Shown here: one piece after another, positions 33,038 to 38,691 of the stretch
Layout of the letters: each line of letters begins with the position of its first letter
How positions within the stretch are numbered: the stretch's first letter is position 1
Assembly: GCA_040901795.1 (NCBI GenBank)
Contig: JBBDYH010000039.1
Span: 1 to 38,691, forward strand
Reading direction: 5' to 3'
DNA: 38,691 bases
Source: JBBDYH01 sp040901795
GTDB lineage: Bacteria > Planctomycetota > Planctomycetia > Pirellulales > JALHPA01
Notes under the pieces: model-generated
What the model was told of the DNA's origin: nothing
What the model saw: the letters and a program-made list of their open reading frames with translations, nothing else
Databases searched by the model: none
Made by a program: the position numbers and the translations under genes

Positions 33038-33451
33038 GGCGCTGTCTCCTGAGCGGTTCACCGAGGTTACCGGCGGACTCTGACGGATCAAAGTTTACCG
33101 ATTTGAGGGTCTGCGTGTCAAATCGAGATGCTAGAGGTCAGAGACAAGGGAATAGCGGTTGCCCCGTGGCGGCGCTGTTTTGAAAGCCAAAGCGGCGAGT
33201 TGCCGCGGCGACCCGGTGAGGTTAAGCGCGTCGTGGTCAACGGCGTGACGGCCGAGCCGCAAATCGCTGAACTTCGCCGAATGGCAGGCGATGGTGCCAG
33301 TTGCCGCCGATGAGTCGGAGAACAGTGCGAACAAGATCACCGCTCCTGCCGTTGATCAGGCGGGCAATACCGAGCCGCGAGGGCATGTGGTTGTCGTCCA
33401 GGACCGCTCGGGATCTATAACGATTTGCAGTCGACAACGTGGTGCGCTCCC
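33038..33451. other. Non-coding gap downstream of the aspartic-protease pair
   Basis: The 414 bases carry no recognisable gene; short minus-strand frames show no family features. A degenerate relative of the palindromic element (CCAAAGCGGCGAGTTGCCGC, 33187-33206) is present. The rest shows nothing definite, including no convincing promoter for the DUF1501 gene. Confidence 0.55.
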
Positions 33452-33823
33452 TCAATTCAGAGGTTCAATTTCGACGCCGCCGCCATCAATCGCTTCGATC
33501 CGAATAATATGCCGGTGCATCAATTGCATGCCGATCAACGGCTCAGCGTCCGTAGCCTCGACCAGAATGCGACGTGATCCGCCGTCCCAAATCACTGTGG
33601 CAGCATAGACGTCGACTTCATCCTTACTGCCGTTCGCTAAAGTGATACTGCTGCGCGTATACCACCGCAGTCGCAGTTTGGCGATGAGCGCGGGTGGCAG
33701 GGTAAGCGAGCCGTTGAAGCCGGTGTCAACAAGGCCTTCGATGTCGTGCTCTTGGCCGCTCGCGTTTTGCACCGATACTCGAATCGTTGCCTCCAGAAGC
33801 GCGTTGACTACACCGCTGATCAT
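33452..33823 (-). CDS. Clan AA (retropepsin-like) aspartic protease
   Basis: This small protein (123 residues from ATG 33823) has IEGLVDTGFNGSLTLPPALI at about 28-47, with the D33-T-G active-site triad of retropepsin-like proteases, and a later EPLIGMQLMHRHIIRIEA segment typical of the second half of the fold. Like retroviral proteases it has a single DTG and would need to dimerise. There is no signal peptide. The start overlaps the upstream gene's stop as ATGA, so the pair is co-translated. Such two-gene units are common in planctomycetes and cyanobacteria, but their function is unknown. Confidence 0.82.
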   Translation of the reverse strand: MISGVVNALLEATIRVSVQNASGQEHDIEGLVDTGFNGSLTLPPALIAKLRLRWYTRSSITLANGSKDEVDVYAATVIWDGGSRRILVEATDAEPLIGMQLMHRHIIRIEAIDGGGVEIEPLN

Positions 33824-34098
33824 TGCGCCTCCCGCCTGACCGGCCCGCGGCCCGTCCGATACGCCGCCTGTTCTCCCACCCGGACGAGCCAACTTTGGGC
33901 ATCTGGAACTTGCGACAACAGACGCTCCACAGCGGTGTAGTCATCGGAATCCATTTCGTACTTACCGGTTTCAATGTCAATTGCCACGAATTGTCCCTTG
34001 TCATCCGGTTTCAAGCGAGGTTGAATATCGCGCTCGTAAATCTCTTGGCCCCGGCGGGCGAATTCTTCTTTGCTATAACGTGGTTGCAATACAGACAT
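33820..34098 (-). CDS. Small acidic partner protein of the aspartic protease
   Basis: The 92-residue protein begins at ATG 34098, supported by GGAG eight bases upstream; a TTG 16 codons further up has no such support. Recognisable segments are YSKEEFARRGQEIYERDI, a helix, and DDKGQFVAIDIETGKYEM, a short beta motif often seen in proteins encoded next to clan AA proteases. It resembles an antitoxin-like or substrate-like partner, but no activity is known. It is cotranscribed with the protease (ATGA overlap). Confidence 0.75.
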   Translation of the reverse strand: MSVLQPRYSKEEFARRGQEIYERDIQPRLKPDDKGQFVAIDIETGKYEMDSDDYTAVERLLSQVPDAQSWLVRVGEQAAYRTGRGPVRREAQ

Positions 34099-34168
34099 AA
34101 ACTGCTCCAAAGTCTCAACGACGGTTAAGACCCTCCAATTACTCAATTATAGAGCGCTCACATAGGCC

Positions 34169-34891
34169 TTACGGCAGTTCCCGAATCCGCAAGTTGCGAA
34201 ACTGAATCGGCGAGCCTTCGGATTCGAGGCAGAGGTAGCCGGTGCGCGGCTGGCAGTCGGTGCCGCCGGAGACTTCTTCGCCGTTGACCCACAGCCGGAC
34301 TTCGCCGTTGATTGCACGCACATAATAGTGGTTCCACTGGCCGGAGCTTTTGCTGAGCTGCTTGCGGGGAAAGCTCCGCTGGCCGTTGGGGGAGGTGGGC
34401 GGGAAGGGTTTCATTTTCGACGTGCCGACGTGAAACACGTCGCCGTGCGTGCTGAAGAAGTCGGGTTTTTTGCCGCGCTCTTTCTCGTAGCGCTCGGCAT
34501 AACCGTTGTCGAGCACTTGCACTTCGATGCCGTGGGGCAGAGCATTTGGCTTGAGGCCCTCCAGCGATTTCTCCGGCACCCAGACGAACACGCCCGAGTT
34601 GCCAGCCGGCCGCTCGTGCATCCATTCGACGACCAGCTCGAAATTGGTGACCAGATTTTTGGTTCGCATCACGCCGGTGGGTTTGCCGGTGCAGTGAATC
34701 ACTCCGTCTTTCCAAGTCCAGGTGTCTTGGGCGCAGTTCACGTTGACGAAGTCCTCTTCGCCGAGGGGCCGGAAGCCGGGAGCTGTGCCGTCGATGGTGG
34801 CCTTGGGCAATTGCGCCTCGTCAGCATGGAGCGAAGCGATGGTGCTGAGGCTGACAAGAATTACGCCGGTAAGACGTGTTGGAAACCGCAT
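34169..34891 (-). CDS. Exported DUF1080 (3-keto-disaccharide hydrolase-like) protein
   Basis: DUF1080 proteins have a concanavalin-like beta-sandwich; some are 3-keto-glycoside hydrolases. The 240-residue protein starts at ATG 34891 with a signal peptide (LTGVILVSLSTIASLHADEA). The longer frame upstream is repeat DNA. Family segments are WTWKDGVIHCTGKPTGVMRT, GNSGVFVWVP and EVQVLDNGYAERY near the middle, and WNHYYVRAINGEVRLWVNGEEV and PIQFRNLRIREL at the end. The gene stands alone, with repeats upstream and the aspartic-protease pair 71 bases downstream on the same strand. Confidence 0.9.
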   Translation of the reverse strand: MRFPTRLTGVILVSLSTIASLHADEAQLPKATIDGTAPGFRPLGEEDFVNVNCAQDTWTWKDGVIHCTGKPTGVMRTKNLVTNFELVVEWMHERPAGNSGVFVWVPEKSLEGLKPNALPHGIEVQVLDNGYAERYEKERGKKPDFFSTHGDVFHVGTSKMKPFPPTSPNGQRSFPRKQLSKSSGQWNHYYVRAINGEVRLWVNGEEVSGGTDCQPRTGYLCLESEGSPIQFRNLRIRELP

Positions 34892-34960
34892 AATGGCTCT
34901 CCCGTTGTCGAAGCGATTGGACATGCATCGGATCTTCGGGGGGCTAACGCCGCCCCGCTC

Positions 34961-35015
34961 GCCGACGTACCGTCGGCGGCTAAACACTTGCCGACGTGCC
35001 GTCGGCGGCTAAACA
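34961..35015. repeat. Tandem pair of a 26-bp palindromic repeat
   Basis: Copies at 34961-34986 and 34990-35015 differ at one base (GCCGACGTRCCGTCGGC core, then GGCTAAACA). Each core forms a 6-bp stem around GTRCC. The spacing of 29 bases is short, and the pair lies in the leader side of the minus-strand DUF1080 gene. Confidence 0.7.
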
Positions 35016-35062
35016 AACGAGACGCAATTGTCGGAGTTCCCGCCGCGGCGGGCCTTCGCAGC

Positions 35063-35087
35063 TCGCCACGGCGAGTCGCCGTGGCGA
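35063..35087. repeat. Perfect 12-bp inverted repeat downstream of prs
   Basis: TCGCCACGGCGA, one base, then TCGCCGTGGCGA. It lies between GGAGTTC at 35033-35039 and GAACTCC at 35098-35104, which form an outer inverted repeat. It is just downstream of the prs stop (35112) on the minus strand. No T-run is adjacent, so it is more like a mobile palindromic repeat than a typical terminator. Confidence 0.75.
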
Positions 35088-35111
35088 CCTGAAGGCTGAA
35101 CTCCAACTTTT

Positions 35112-36056
35112 CTAAACAAACAGCCCGCTTACCGATTCGTTGCGATGAATCCGCTTGATCGCCTGACCCAGCAGCGACGCGACGCTAAGAACTTTGATCT
35201 TGGGAAGCATCTTCTCAGGCGAGAGCGGGATCGTGTCGGTGATGATCAGGCTCTGGATTGGAGCGCTTTGGAGACGTTCGATCGCCGGGCCGACGAGTAC
35301 GCCGTGCGTGGCGGCGACGTGGATCTCGCGGGCGCCAAATTCGTGAATCACCTTGGCGGCGCCCACGATCGAGCTGGCCGTGCTGATCATGTCATCGAAC
35401 ATCAGCGCGATCTTGTCTTTGACGTTCGCACCGATCACGTTCTCCTGCTTCGTCACGTCAGCGCTCGCGCGCCGCTTATCGACGATCGCCAGGGGCGCTT
35501 GCAGCCGAGTGGAGTGGCCCAAAGCGCGTTTGATGCCCCCCTCGTCGGCGCTGACCACGACGAGGTCTTCCTTGCGGTAACCGAGGCTGGTGAAGTGGTC
35601 GTTGAGCACCGGCGCCGCGTACAAGTGGTCCACCGGCACGTCGAAGAAGCCTTGAATCTGGGCAGCGTGCAGGTCCATTGCCAGCACGCGGTCGGCACCC
35701 GCGCGCGTGACCATGTTCGCCACAAGCTTGGCCGTGATTGGCACGCGACCGGCATCTTTGCGATCTTGCCGGGCATACCCGAAATACGGCATCACCGCCG
35801 TGACCCGATAAGCGCTGGCCCGCTTGAAGCTGTCGATCATGATCAACAGCTCCATGATGTTTTCGTTCACCGGCGGGCAAGTCGGCTGGATGATGTAGAT
35901 ATCGCGGCCCCGCACGTCTTCGTCGATCTTGCAAGAGATCTCGCCGTCGGGAAAATTGCCCATCGAGATCTTCCCGGCGGGTAGGCCCAGATAGGCGCAG
36001 ATCCGCTTGGCGAGATCGGGATTGGCGCGGCCGCTGAATAGCTTGAGATCGTTCAT
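35112..36056 (-). CDS. prs: Ribose-phosphate pyrophosphokinase (PRPP synthetase)
   Basis: Prs makes 5-phosphoribosyl-1-pyrophosphate from ribose-5-phosphate and ATP in the cytoplasm, for purine, pyrimidine, histidine, tryptophan and NAD synthesis. The 314 residues equal the class I length. Motifs are YFGYARQDRK (ATP binding), VLAMDLHAAQIQGFFD (catalytic flexible region), VVVSADEGGIKRA (ribose-phosphate side), DKRRASADV (Arg-rich loop) and LMFDDMISTASSI (PRPP loop; DD present). The ATG at 36056 lies five bases after the stop of the GlmU-type gene, so the two form an operon, as in Bacillus. Confidence 0.95.
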   Translation of the reverse strand: MNDLKLFSGRANPDLAKRICAYLGLPAGKISMGNFPDGEISCKIDEDVRGRDIYIIQPTCPPVNENIMELLIMIDSFKRASAYRVTAVMPYFGYARQDRKDAGRVPITAKLVANMVTRAGADRVLAMDLHAAQIQGFFDVPVDHLYAAPVLNDHFTSLGYRKEDLVVVSADEGGIKRALGHSTRLQAPLAIVDKRRASADVTKQENVIGANVKDKIALMFDDMISTASSIVGAAKVIHEFGAREIHVAATHGVLVGPAIERLQSAPIQSLIITDTIPLSPEKMLPKIKVLSVASLLGQAIKRIHRNESVSGLFV

Positions 36057-36061
36057 GAGCC

Positions 36062-36817
36062 CTATTGTCGCATCCTTTGCAACTCCTGTTCAACTATCGC
36101 CAACTCCTCAACGGTGTTGATGCTGAGAGATTCGACGGCTTGCAGAAGGTCGAGCGCCAGGACGGCCTGGCCTTCCTGCTTCAAAATCCCCGGCACGTCG
36201 GTGATGTAATACTCGCGTTGGACATTGTCGTTCTTTAGTCGGTCGAGCGCCGACAGCAGCGCGCGGCAGTTGAACAAATAGCAGCTCAGGTTGACCTCGG
36301 TGATCGCTCGCTCGGCCGGCGTGGCGTCCTTCTCTTCGACGATCTTGAGGAAGTTGCCTTGTGCGTCGCGGACGATGCGGCCCAGTCCTTGGGGGTTTTC
36401 CTTGTGGGCGGTTCCGATTAAGCAGGCGGGACGTGATCGAGCGAACGCCTGCACGAGTGCCGTAAGCGAACTGGCTTGCATCATCGGCGAGTCGCCGGCA
36501 AGCACGAAGGCTGCCGCGTCGTCGCGTCGCGCGAGCTCCTGCCGACAGACCATCACGGCATGGCCCGTCCCGAGCTGCTCCGTTTGTTCGACAAACGTCA
36601 CGCCCGCGCGGTTCGCCAGCGCCGTTCGAACAAGGTCGGCTCGATAACCCACCACAACCAAAACGTCGTTGATGCCGGCGGCCGACAGGGTATCGAGCAC
36701 GTAGTCAATCATCGGGCGGCCGGAGACGGGGACGAGCACCTTGGGGAGCTCGGACTTCATCCGGGTTCCCTTGCCTGCCGCCAGAACGACCGCCACCGTC
36801 CGTTCGCCACTCGTCAA
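36062..36817 (-). CDS. GlmU-type N-acetylglucosamine-1-phosphate uridylyltransferase, pyrophosphorylase domain only
   Basis: The 251-residue protein corresponds to the N-terminal half of GlmU, which makes UDP-GlcNAc from GlcNAc-1-P and UTP. It has VAVVLAAGKGTRMKSELPKVL at 8-28 (the nucleotide loop), TEQLGTGHAVM near 80-90, VLAGDSPMM and LSINTVEEL near the end. The left-handed beta-helix acetyltransferase domain of bifunctional GlmU is absent, so acetylation must be done elsewhere. The start is TTG at 36817, supported by a full AGGAGG seven bases upstream on the minus strand; no ATG fits as well. It is followed closely by prs. Confidence 0.87.
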   Translation of the reverse strand: MTSGERTVAVVLAAGKGTRMKSELPKVLVPVSGRPMIDYVLDTLSAAGINDVLVVVGYRADLVRTALANRAGVTFVEQTEQLGTGHAVMVCRQELARRDDAAAFVLAGDSPMMQASSLTALVQAFARSRPACLIGTAHKENPQGLGRIVRDAQGNFLKIVEEKDATPAERAITEVNLSCYLFNCRALLSALDRLKNDNVQREYYITDVPGILKQEGQAVLALDLLQAVESLSINTVEELAIVEQELQRMRQ

Positions 36818-36913
36818 GGCGAGCCTCCTGCACGAGGAAGTGTAGTATGACGATGATTCGCTGGAAGTACTGCTTTGCCGCCGAGGCTGTACTATAGCAC
36901 ACGCTCAGCGTTG

Positions 36914-37010
36914 TGTAGGACGGCCTTCCAAGGCCGTCCGAAATTGGATGTAGGACGGCCTTCCAAGGCTGTCGGAAATCGCGACGGCCTAGGAAGGCCG
37001 TCGTACAACG
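36914..37010. repeat. Three copies of the GACGGCCTTCCAAGGCCGTC dispersed palindrome
   Basis: Copy A (36914-36944) and copy B (36949-36979) are direct repeats beginning TGTAGGACGGCCTTCCAAGG. Copy C (36981-37010) is inverted and ends TCGTACAAC. Each is a palindrome with a stem of about 9-10 bp. A further inverted pair lies at 17432-17489. The array fills most of the leader region of the decarboxylase gene. Confidence 0.75.
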
Positions 37011-37049
37011 GTTAAAAAGGGGTTTTCGAGCCAAGCGAGGTCATCGCCC

Positions 37050-38024
37050 GTGCCAACCATCCAGCGGATTCTCGTAACCGGCGGCGCCGGGTTTCTTGGT
37101 TCGCATCTTTGTGAGCGACTGCTCGCGCGCGGGCACGACGTCATCTGCCTGGACAACTTCTTCACCAGCCAGAAGACCAATGTGGCGCACTTGCTCGAGC
37201 GGCGCAACTTCGAGCTGTTGCGGCATGACATCACGCAGGCGGTCTGGCTCGAGGTGGATCAAATCTACAACCTCGCCTGCCCGGCGGCGCCCGGACACTA
37301 TCAGTACAACCCCATCAAGACGATGAAGACGTCCGTGCTGGGGGCGATCAACGTGCTGGGCATGGCCAAGCGCTGTCACGCGAAAGTCCTGCAGGCTTCG
37401 ACCAGCGAAGTCTACGGCGATCCCGAGGTCCATCCGCAGCCCGAGTCGTATCGCGGCGCTGTGAACCCCATCGGCCCGCGGGCCTGCTACGACGAAGGCA
37501 AACGGGCCGCTGAGACGCTGTTCATGGATTACCACCGGATGAATCGCGTCAATGTGCGAATCGTGCGGATCTTCAATACGTACGGGCCGCGAATGCATCC
37601 GTTCGACGGCCGCGTCGTCTCGAATTTTATCCGCCAGGCACTGGCCGATGAAGACATCACCATCTACGGCGACGGCAGTCAGACGCGCTCGTTCTGCTAC
37701 CTTGACGATCTCGTCGAAGGCATGATCCGGATGATGGAAGGGCCGGACGACTTTATCGGGCCGGTCAATCTCGGCAACCCGGACGAGTTCACGATCCTGG
37801 AGCTGGCGAACATGGTGATCGAGCAGACCGGCTCAAAGTCAAAGGTCGTGTATGAACCGTTGCCCGCCGATGACCCGACGCGGCGGAAGCCCGACATCAA
37901 GCTGGCGCGGCACCGGCTGGACTGGTCGCCGCAAGTGCCTTTGCCCGCGGGGCTGGCAAAGACGGTGGAATGGTTCCGGTCGATCAACGTGGCGGACTAT
38001 CGGCCGCCGTCGCCGAACTATTAG
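37050..38024 (+). CDS. UDP-glucuronate decarboxylase (UDP-xylose synthase) family SDR
   Basis: UDP-glucuronate decarboxylase oxidises and decarboxylates UDP-glucuronic acid to UDP-xylose with NAD, for glycan synthesis. The 324-residue protein is an extended short-chain dehydrogenase: TGGAGFLGSHLCERL at 10-24 binds NAD, STSEVYGDPEVHPQPE follows at about 117-132, and Y147-x3-K151 is the catalytic pair in PRACYDEGKRAAETL. The segments YNLACPAAPGHYQYNP and RIFNTYGPRMHPFDGRVVSN are particularly close to the UXS subgroup rather than to epimerases. The GTG start at 37050 is two codons before the first strand. It is divergent from the GlmU-type gene. Confidence 0.92.
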   Translation: MPTIQRILVTGGAGFLGSHLCERLLARGHDVICLDNFFTSQKTNVAHLLERRNFELLRHDITQAVWLEVDQIYNLACPAAPGHYQYNPIKTMKTSVLGAINVLGMAKRCHAKVLQASTSEVYGDPEVHPQPESYRGAVNPIGPRACYDEGKRAAETLFMDYHRMNRVNVRIVRIFNTYGPRMHPFDGRVVSNFIRQALADEDITIYGDGSQTRSFCYLDDLVEGMIRMMEGPDDFIGPVNLGNPDEFTILELANMVIEQTGSKSKVVYEPLPADDPTRRKPDIKLARHRLDWSPQVPLPAGLAKTVEWFRSINVADYRPPSPNY

Positions 38025-38037
38025 TTTAGCAAAGCGA

Positions 38038-38082
38038 TTGAATGGTGAGTTAGGCGCGTTTACGATTATTAGTTAGCTAACT
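38038..38082 (+). promoter_or_regulatory. Possible promoter with adjacent palindrome
   Basis: TTGAAT (38038-38043) and TACGAT (38061-38066) each match four of six consensus bases and are 17 bases apart. The perfect 12-base palindrome AGTTAGCTAACT (38071-38082) lies over the expected transcription start and could be an operator. The downstream gene is the small protein and HNH locus. Confidence 0.35.
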
Positions 38083-38115
38083 TAGCACATGGAAGATCCG
38101 GCGTGCTGGATAACG

Positions 38116-38397
38116 ATGGCGACCGATAGCATCACGACCGACACAGAAATTCTGACCATGATCATTTCGCCACAACAGGCTAATCTCGATCCCCCCGTTG
38201 CAGACTCGATTCTGCGTCTCCGGTTCTCCAGTGCTCAAAATGAACGCATGCGTGAACTGGCTGAAAAAGGCAACCAAGGCGTTCTGACGGAAGTCGAGGC
38301 ATTGGAACTGGCCAGCTATCGGCGCGTTGGCAATTCTCTTTCCATTATGCAGGCCAAGCCGCGGCTCTCTCTGAGGCCCTCCTCGAACTCGCATTAA
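38116..38397 (+). CDS. Small protein found upstream of HNH endonucleases, unknown function
   Basis: The 93-residue protein starts at ATG 38116 (TDSITTDTEILTM, the usual beginning as I recall the family); an ATG nine codons upstream is an alternative. It contains SILRLRFSSAQNERMRELAE and VLTEVEALELASYRRVGN, two amphipathic helices. Similar small proteins often precede an HNH nuclease gene in planctomycetes and cyanobacteria. They may be its partner or inhibitor, but this is unproven. The next frame starts six bases after its stop and is an HNH remnant. Confidence 0.65.
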   Translation: MATDSITTDTEILTMIISPQQANLDPPVADSILRLRFSSAQNERMRELAEKGNQGVLTEVEALELASYRRVGNSLSIMQAKPRLSLRPSSNSH

Positions 38398-38403
38398 TCG
38401 CAT

Positions 38404-38548
38404 ATGGATGCGGCGCTGCAGCGGCTGGTCTGGGCGCGAGCGGGGGCGGTGTGCGAGTATTGCCATATGCCTCAAGCCTGCGACGTTCTGCCGTTTTGCA
38501 TCGATTGCATCATCGCACTGAAGCACCATGGCAAGACCATTAAATTGA
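38404..38548 (+). pseudogene. Broken HNH endonuclease gene
   Basis: The frame starts MDAALQRLVWARAGAVCEYC, which is the usual N-terminus of small HNH nucleases. It continues to PFCIDCIIALKHHGKT. In intact members this reads PFEIDHIIA.KHHG. Here the glutamate is Cys and the catalytic His is Cys. After HHGKT the rest of the nuclease (the second CxxC, with N and H) is missing. The reading frame stays open into the adjoining transposase-like sequence in another frame, so it is a remnant and probably inactive. Confidence 0.65.
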
Positions 38549-38552
38549 CAGC

Positions 38553-38691
38553 ATGCACGAAGGGCATCGGTTGGAAAACGGTTTTCTGCACGCCCTCTTG
38601 CGGCAAGGCCAGGTGCATACCGCCCAGGGCATTCGCCGCTTCCTGCAAGAGGTCGTGCCGAAGGCGGAACGTCTGGGCTACGTCGTTGATT
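38553..38691 (+). mobile_element. Transposase fragment, probably IS4/IS1380-like, running off the window
   Basis: In a different frame from the nuclease remnant, the sequence reads MHEGHRLENGFLHALLRQGQ, VHTAQGIRRFLQEVVPKAER and LGYVVD. The pattern LRxGxxHxxxGxxxFLxxxxxxxxxxGY precedes the RxDSGF catalytic Asp in IS1380/IS4-type transposases. A stop 12 bases before the ATG shows that the 5' part is lost. The family is a judgement from short sequence. It probably caused the loss of the HNH gene's end. Confidence 0.4.

Noticed and set aside
35145..35984. 279-codon open frame antisense to prs
   Set aside because: The prs frame has all catalytic motifs; the antisense frame shows only shadow composition.
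1..38691. tRNA, rRNA or riboswitch genes
   Set aside because: No T-loop with acceptor pairing, rRNA core sequence or known riboswitch core was recognised when reading the gaps; this is a by-eye search only.

Overview
The window is high-GC chromosomal DNA from a member of the Planctomycetes, most likely a Pirellulales-type species or a metagenome bin of one. The best evidence is the family content: a secreted DUF1549/DUF1553 protein with a planctomycete-type cytochrome-like N-terminus, two Tat-exported DUF1501 proteins, a DUF1080 protein, PPC-domain and PQQ-propeller secreted proteins, and a very large multi-spanning membrane protein. No rRNA, tRNA, CRISPR array or intact insertion sequence was seen.

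Layout. Bases 1-7291 hold the distal half of a complex I operon on the + strand: the end of nuoH, then nuoJ, nuoK, nuoL, nuoM and nuoN. No nuoI lies between H and J. A small unknown protein, a TatD hydrolase and a diacylglycerol-type glycosyltransferase follow on the same strand to 9817. On the opposite strand, converging on the glycosyltransferase, are an App1-like phosphatidate phosphatase and a coupled 2,098-residue membrane protein (9908-17277). Bases 17571-22838 are a + strand operon of secreted planctomycete proteins (DUF1549/1553, DUF1501, PPC). A Bax-inhibitor-1 family protein (23165-23908) ends in a clear terminator. Then, on the minus strand, come a HEPN/nucleotidyltransferase pair, a D-aminoacylase fused to an SMP-30 propeller, a VOC protein and a trypsin-like lipoprotein. 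A + strand PQQ propeller (30176-31477) is followed by minus-strand genes: a second DUF1501, an aspartic-protease pair, DUF1080, and a prs/glmU-type pair. A divergent UDP-glucuronate decarboxylase and a decayed HNH locus with a transposase remnant close the window.

How the genes work together. The nuo genes encode the membrane arm of the proton-pumping NADH dehydrogenase. The phosphatase and the glycosyltransferase could in principle make and then glycosylate diacylglycerol. The GlmU-type and Prs enzymes supply UDP-GlcNAc and PRPP, and the decarboxylase supplies UDP-xylose. The secreted DUF1549/1501/1080/PPC proteins belong to families expanded in planctomycetes whose substrates are mostly unknown.

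The most unusual non-gene signal is the repeat content of the spacers. Many gaps carry degenerate tandem heptamers, each gap with its own 7-base word. Others carry palindromic elements whose stems vary in a compensated way. Several genes take their stop codon from such a repeat. Gene starts were chosen from translation, overlap and Shine-Dalgarno evidence; family names come from motif recognition, without database searches.
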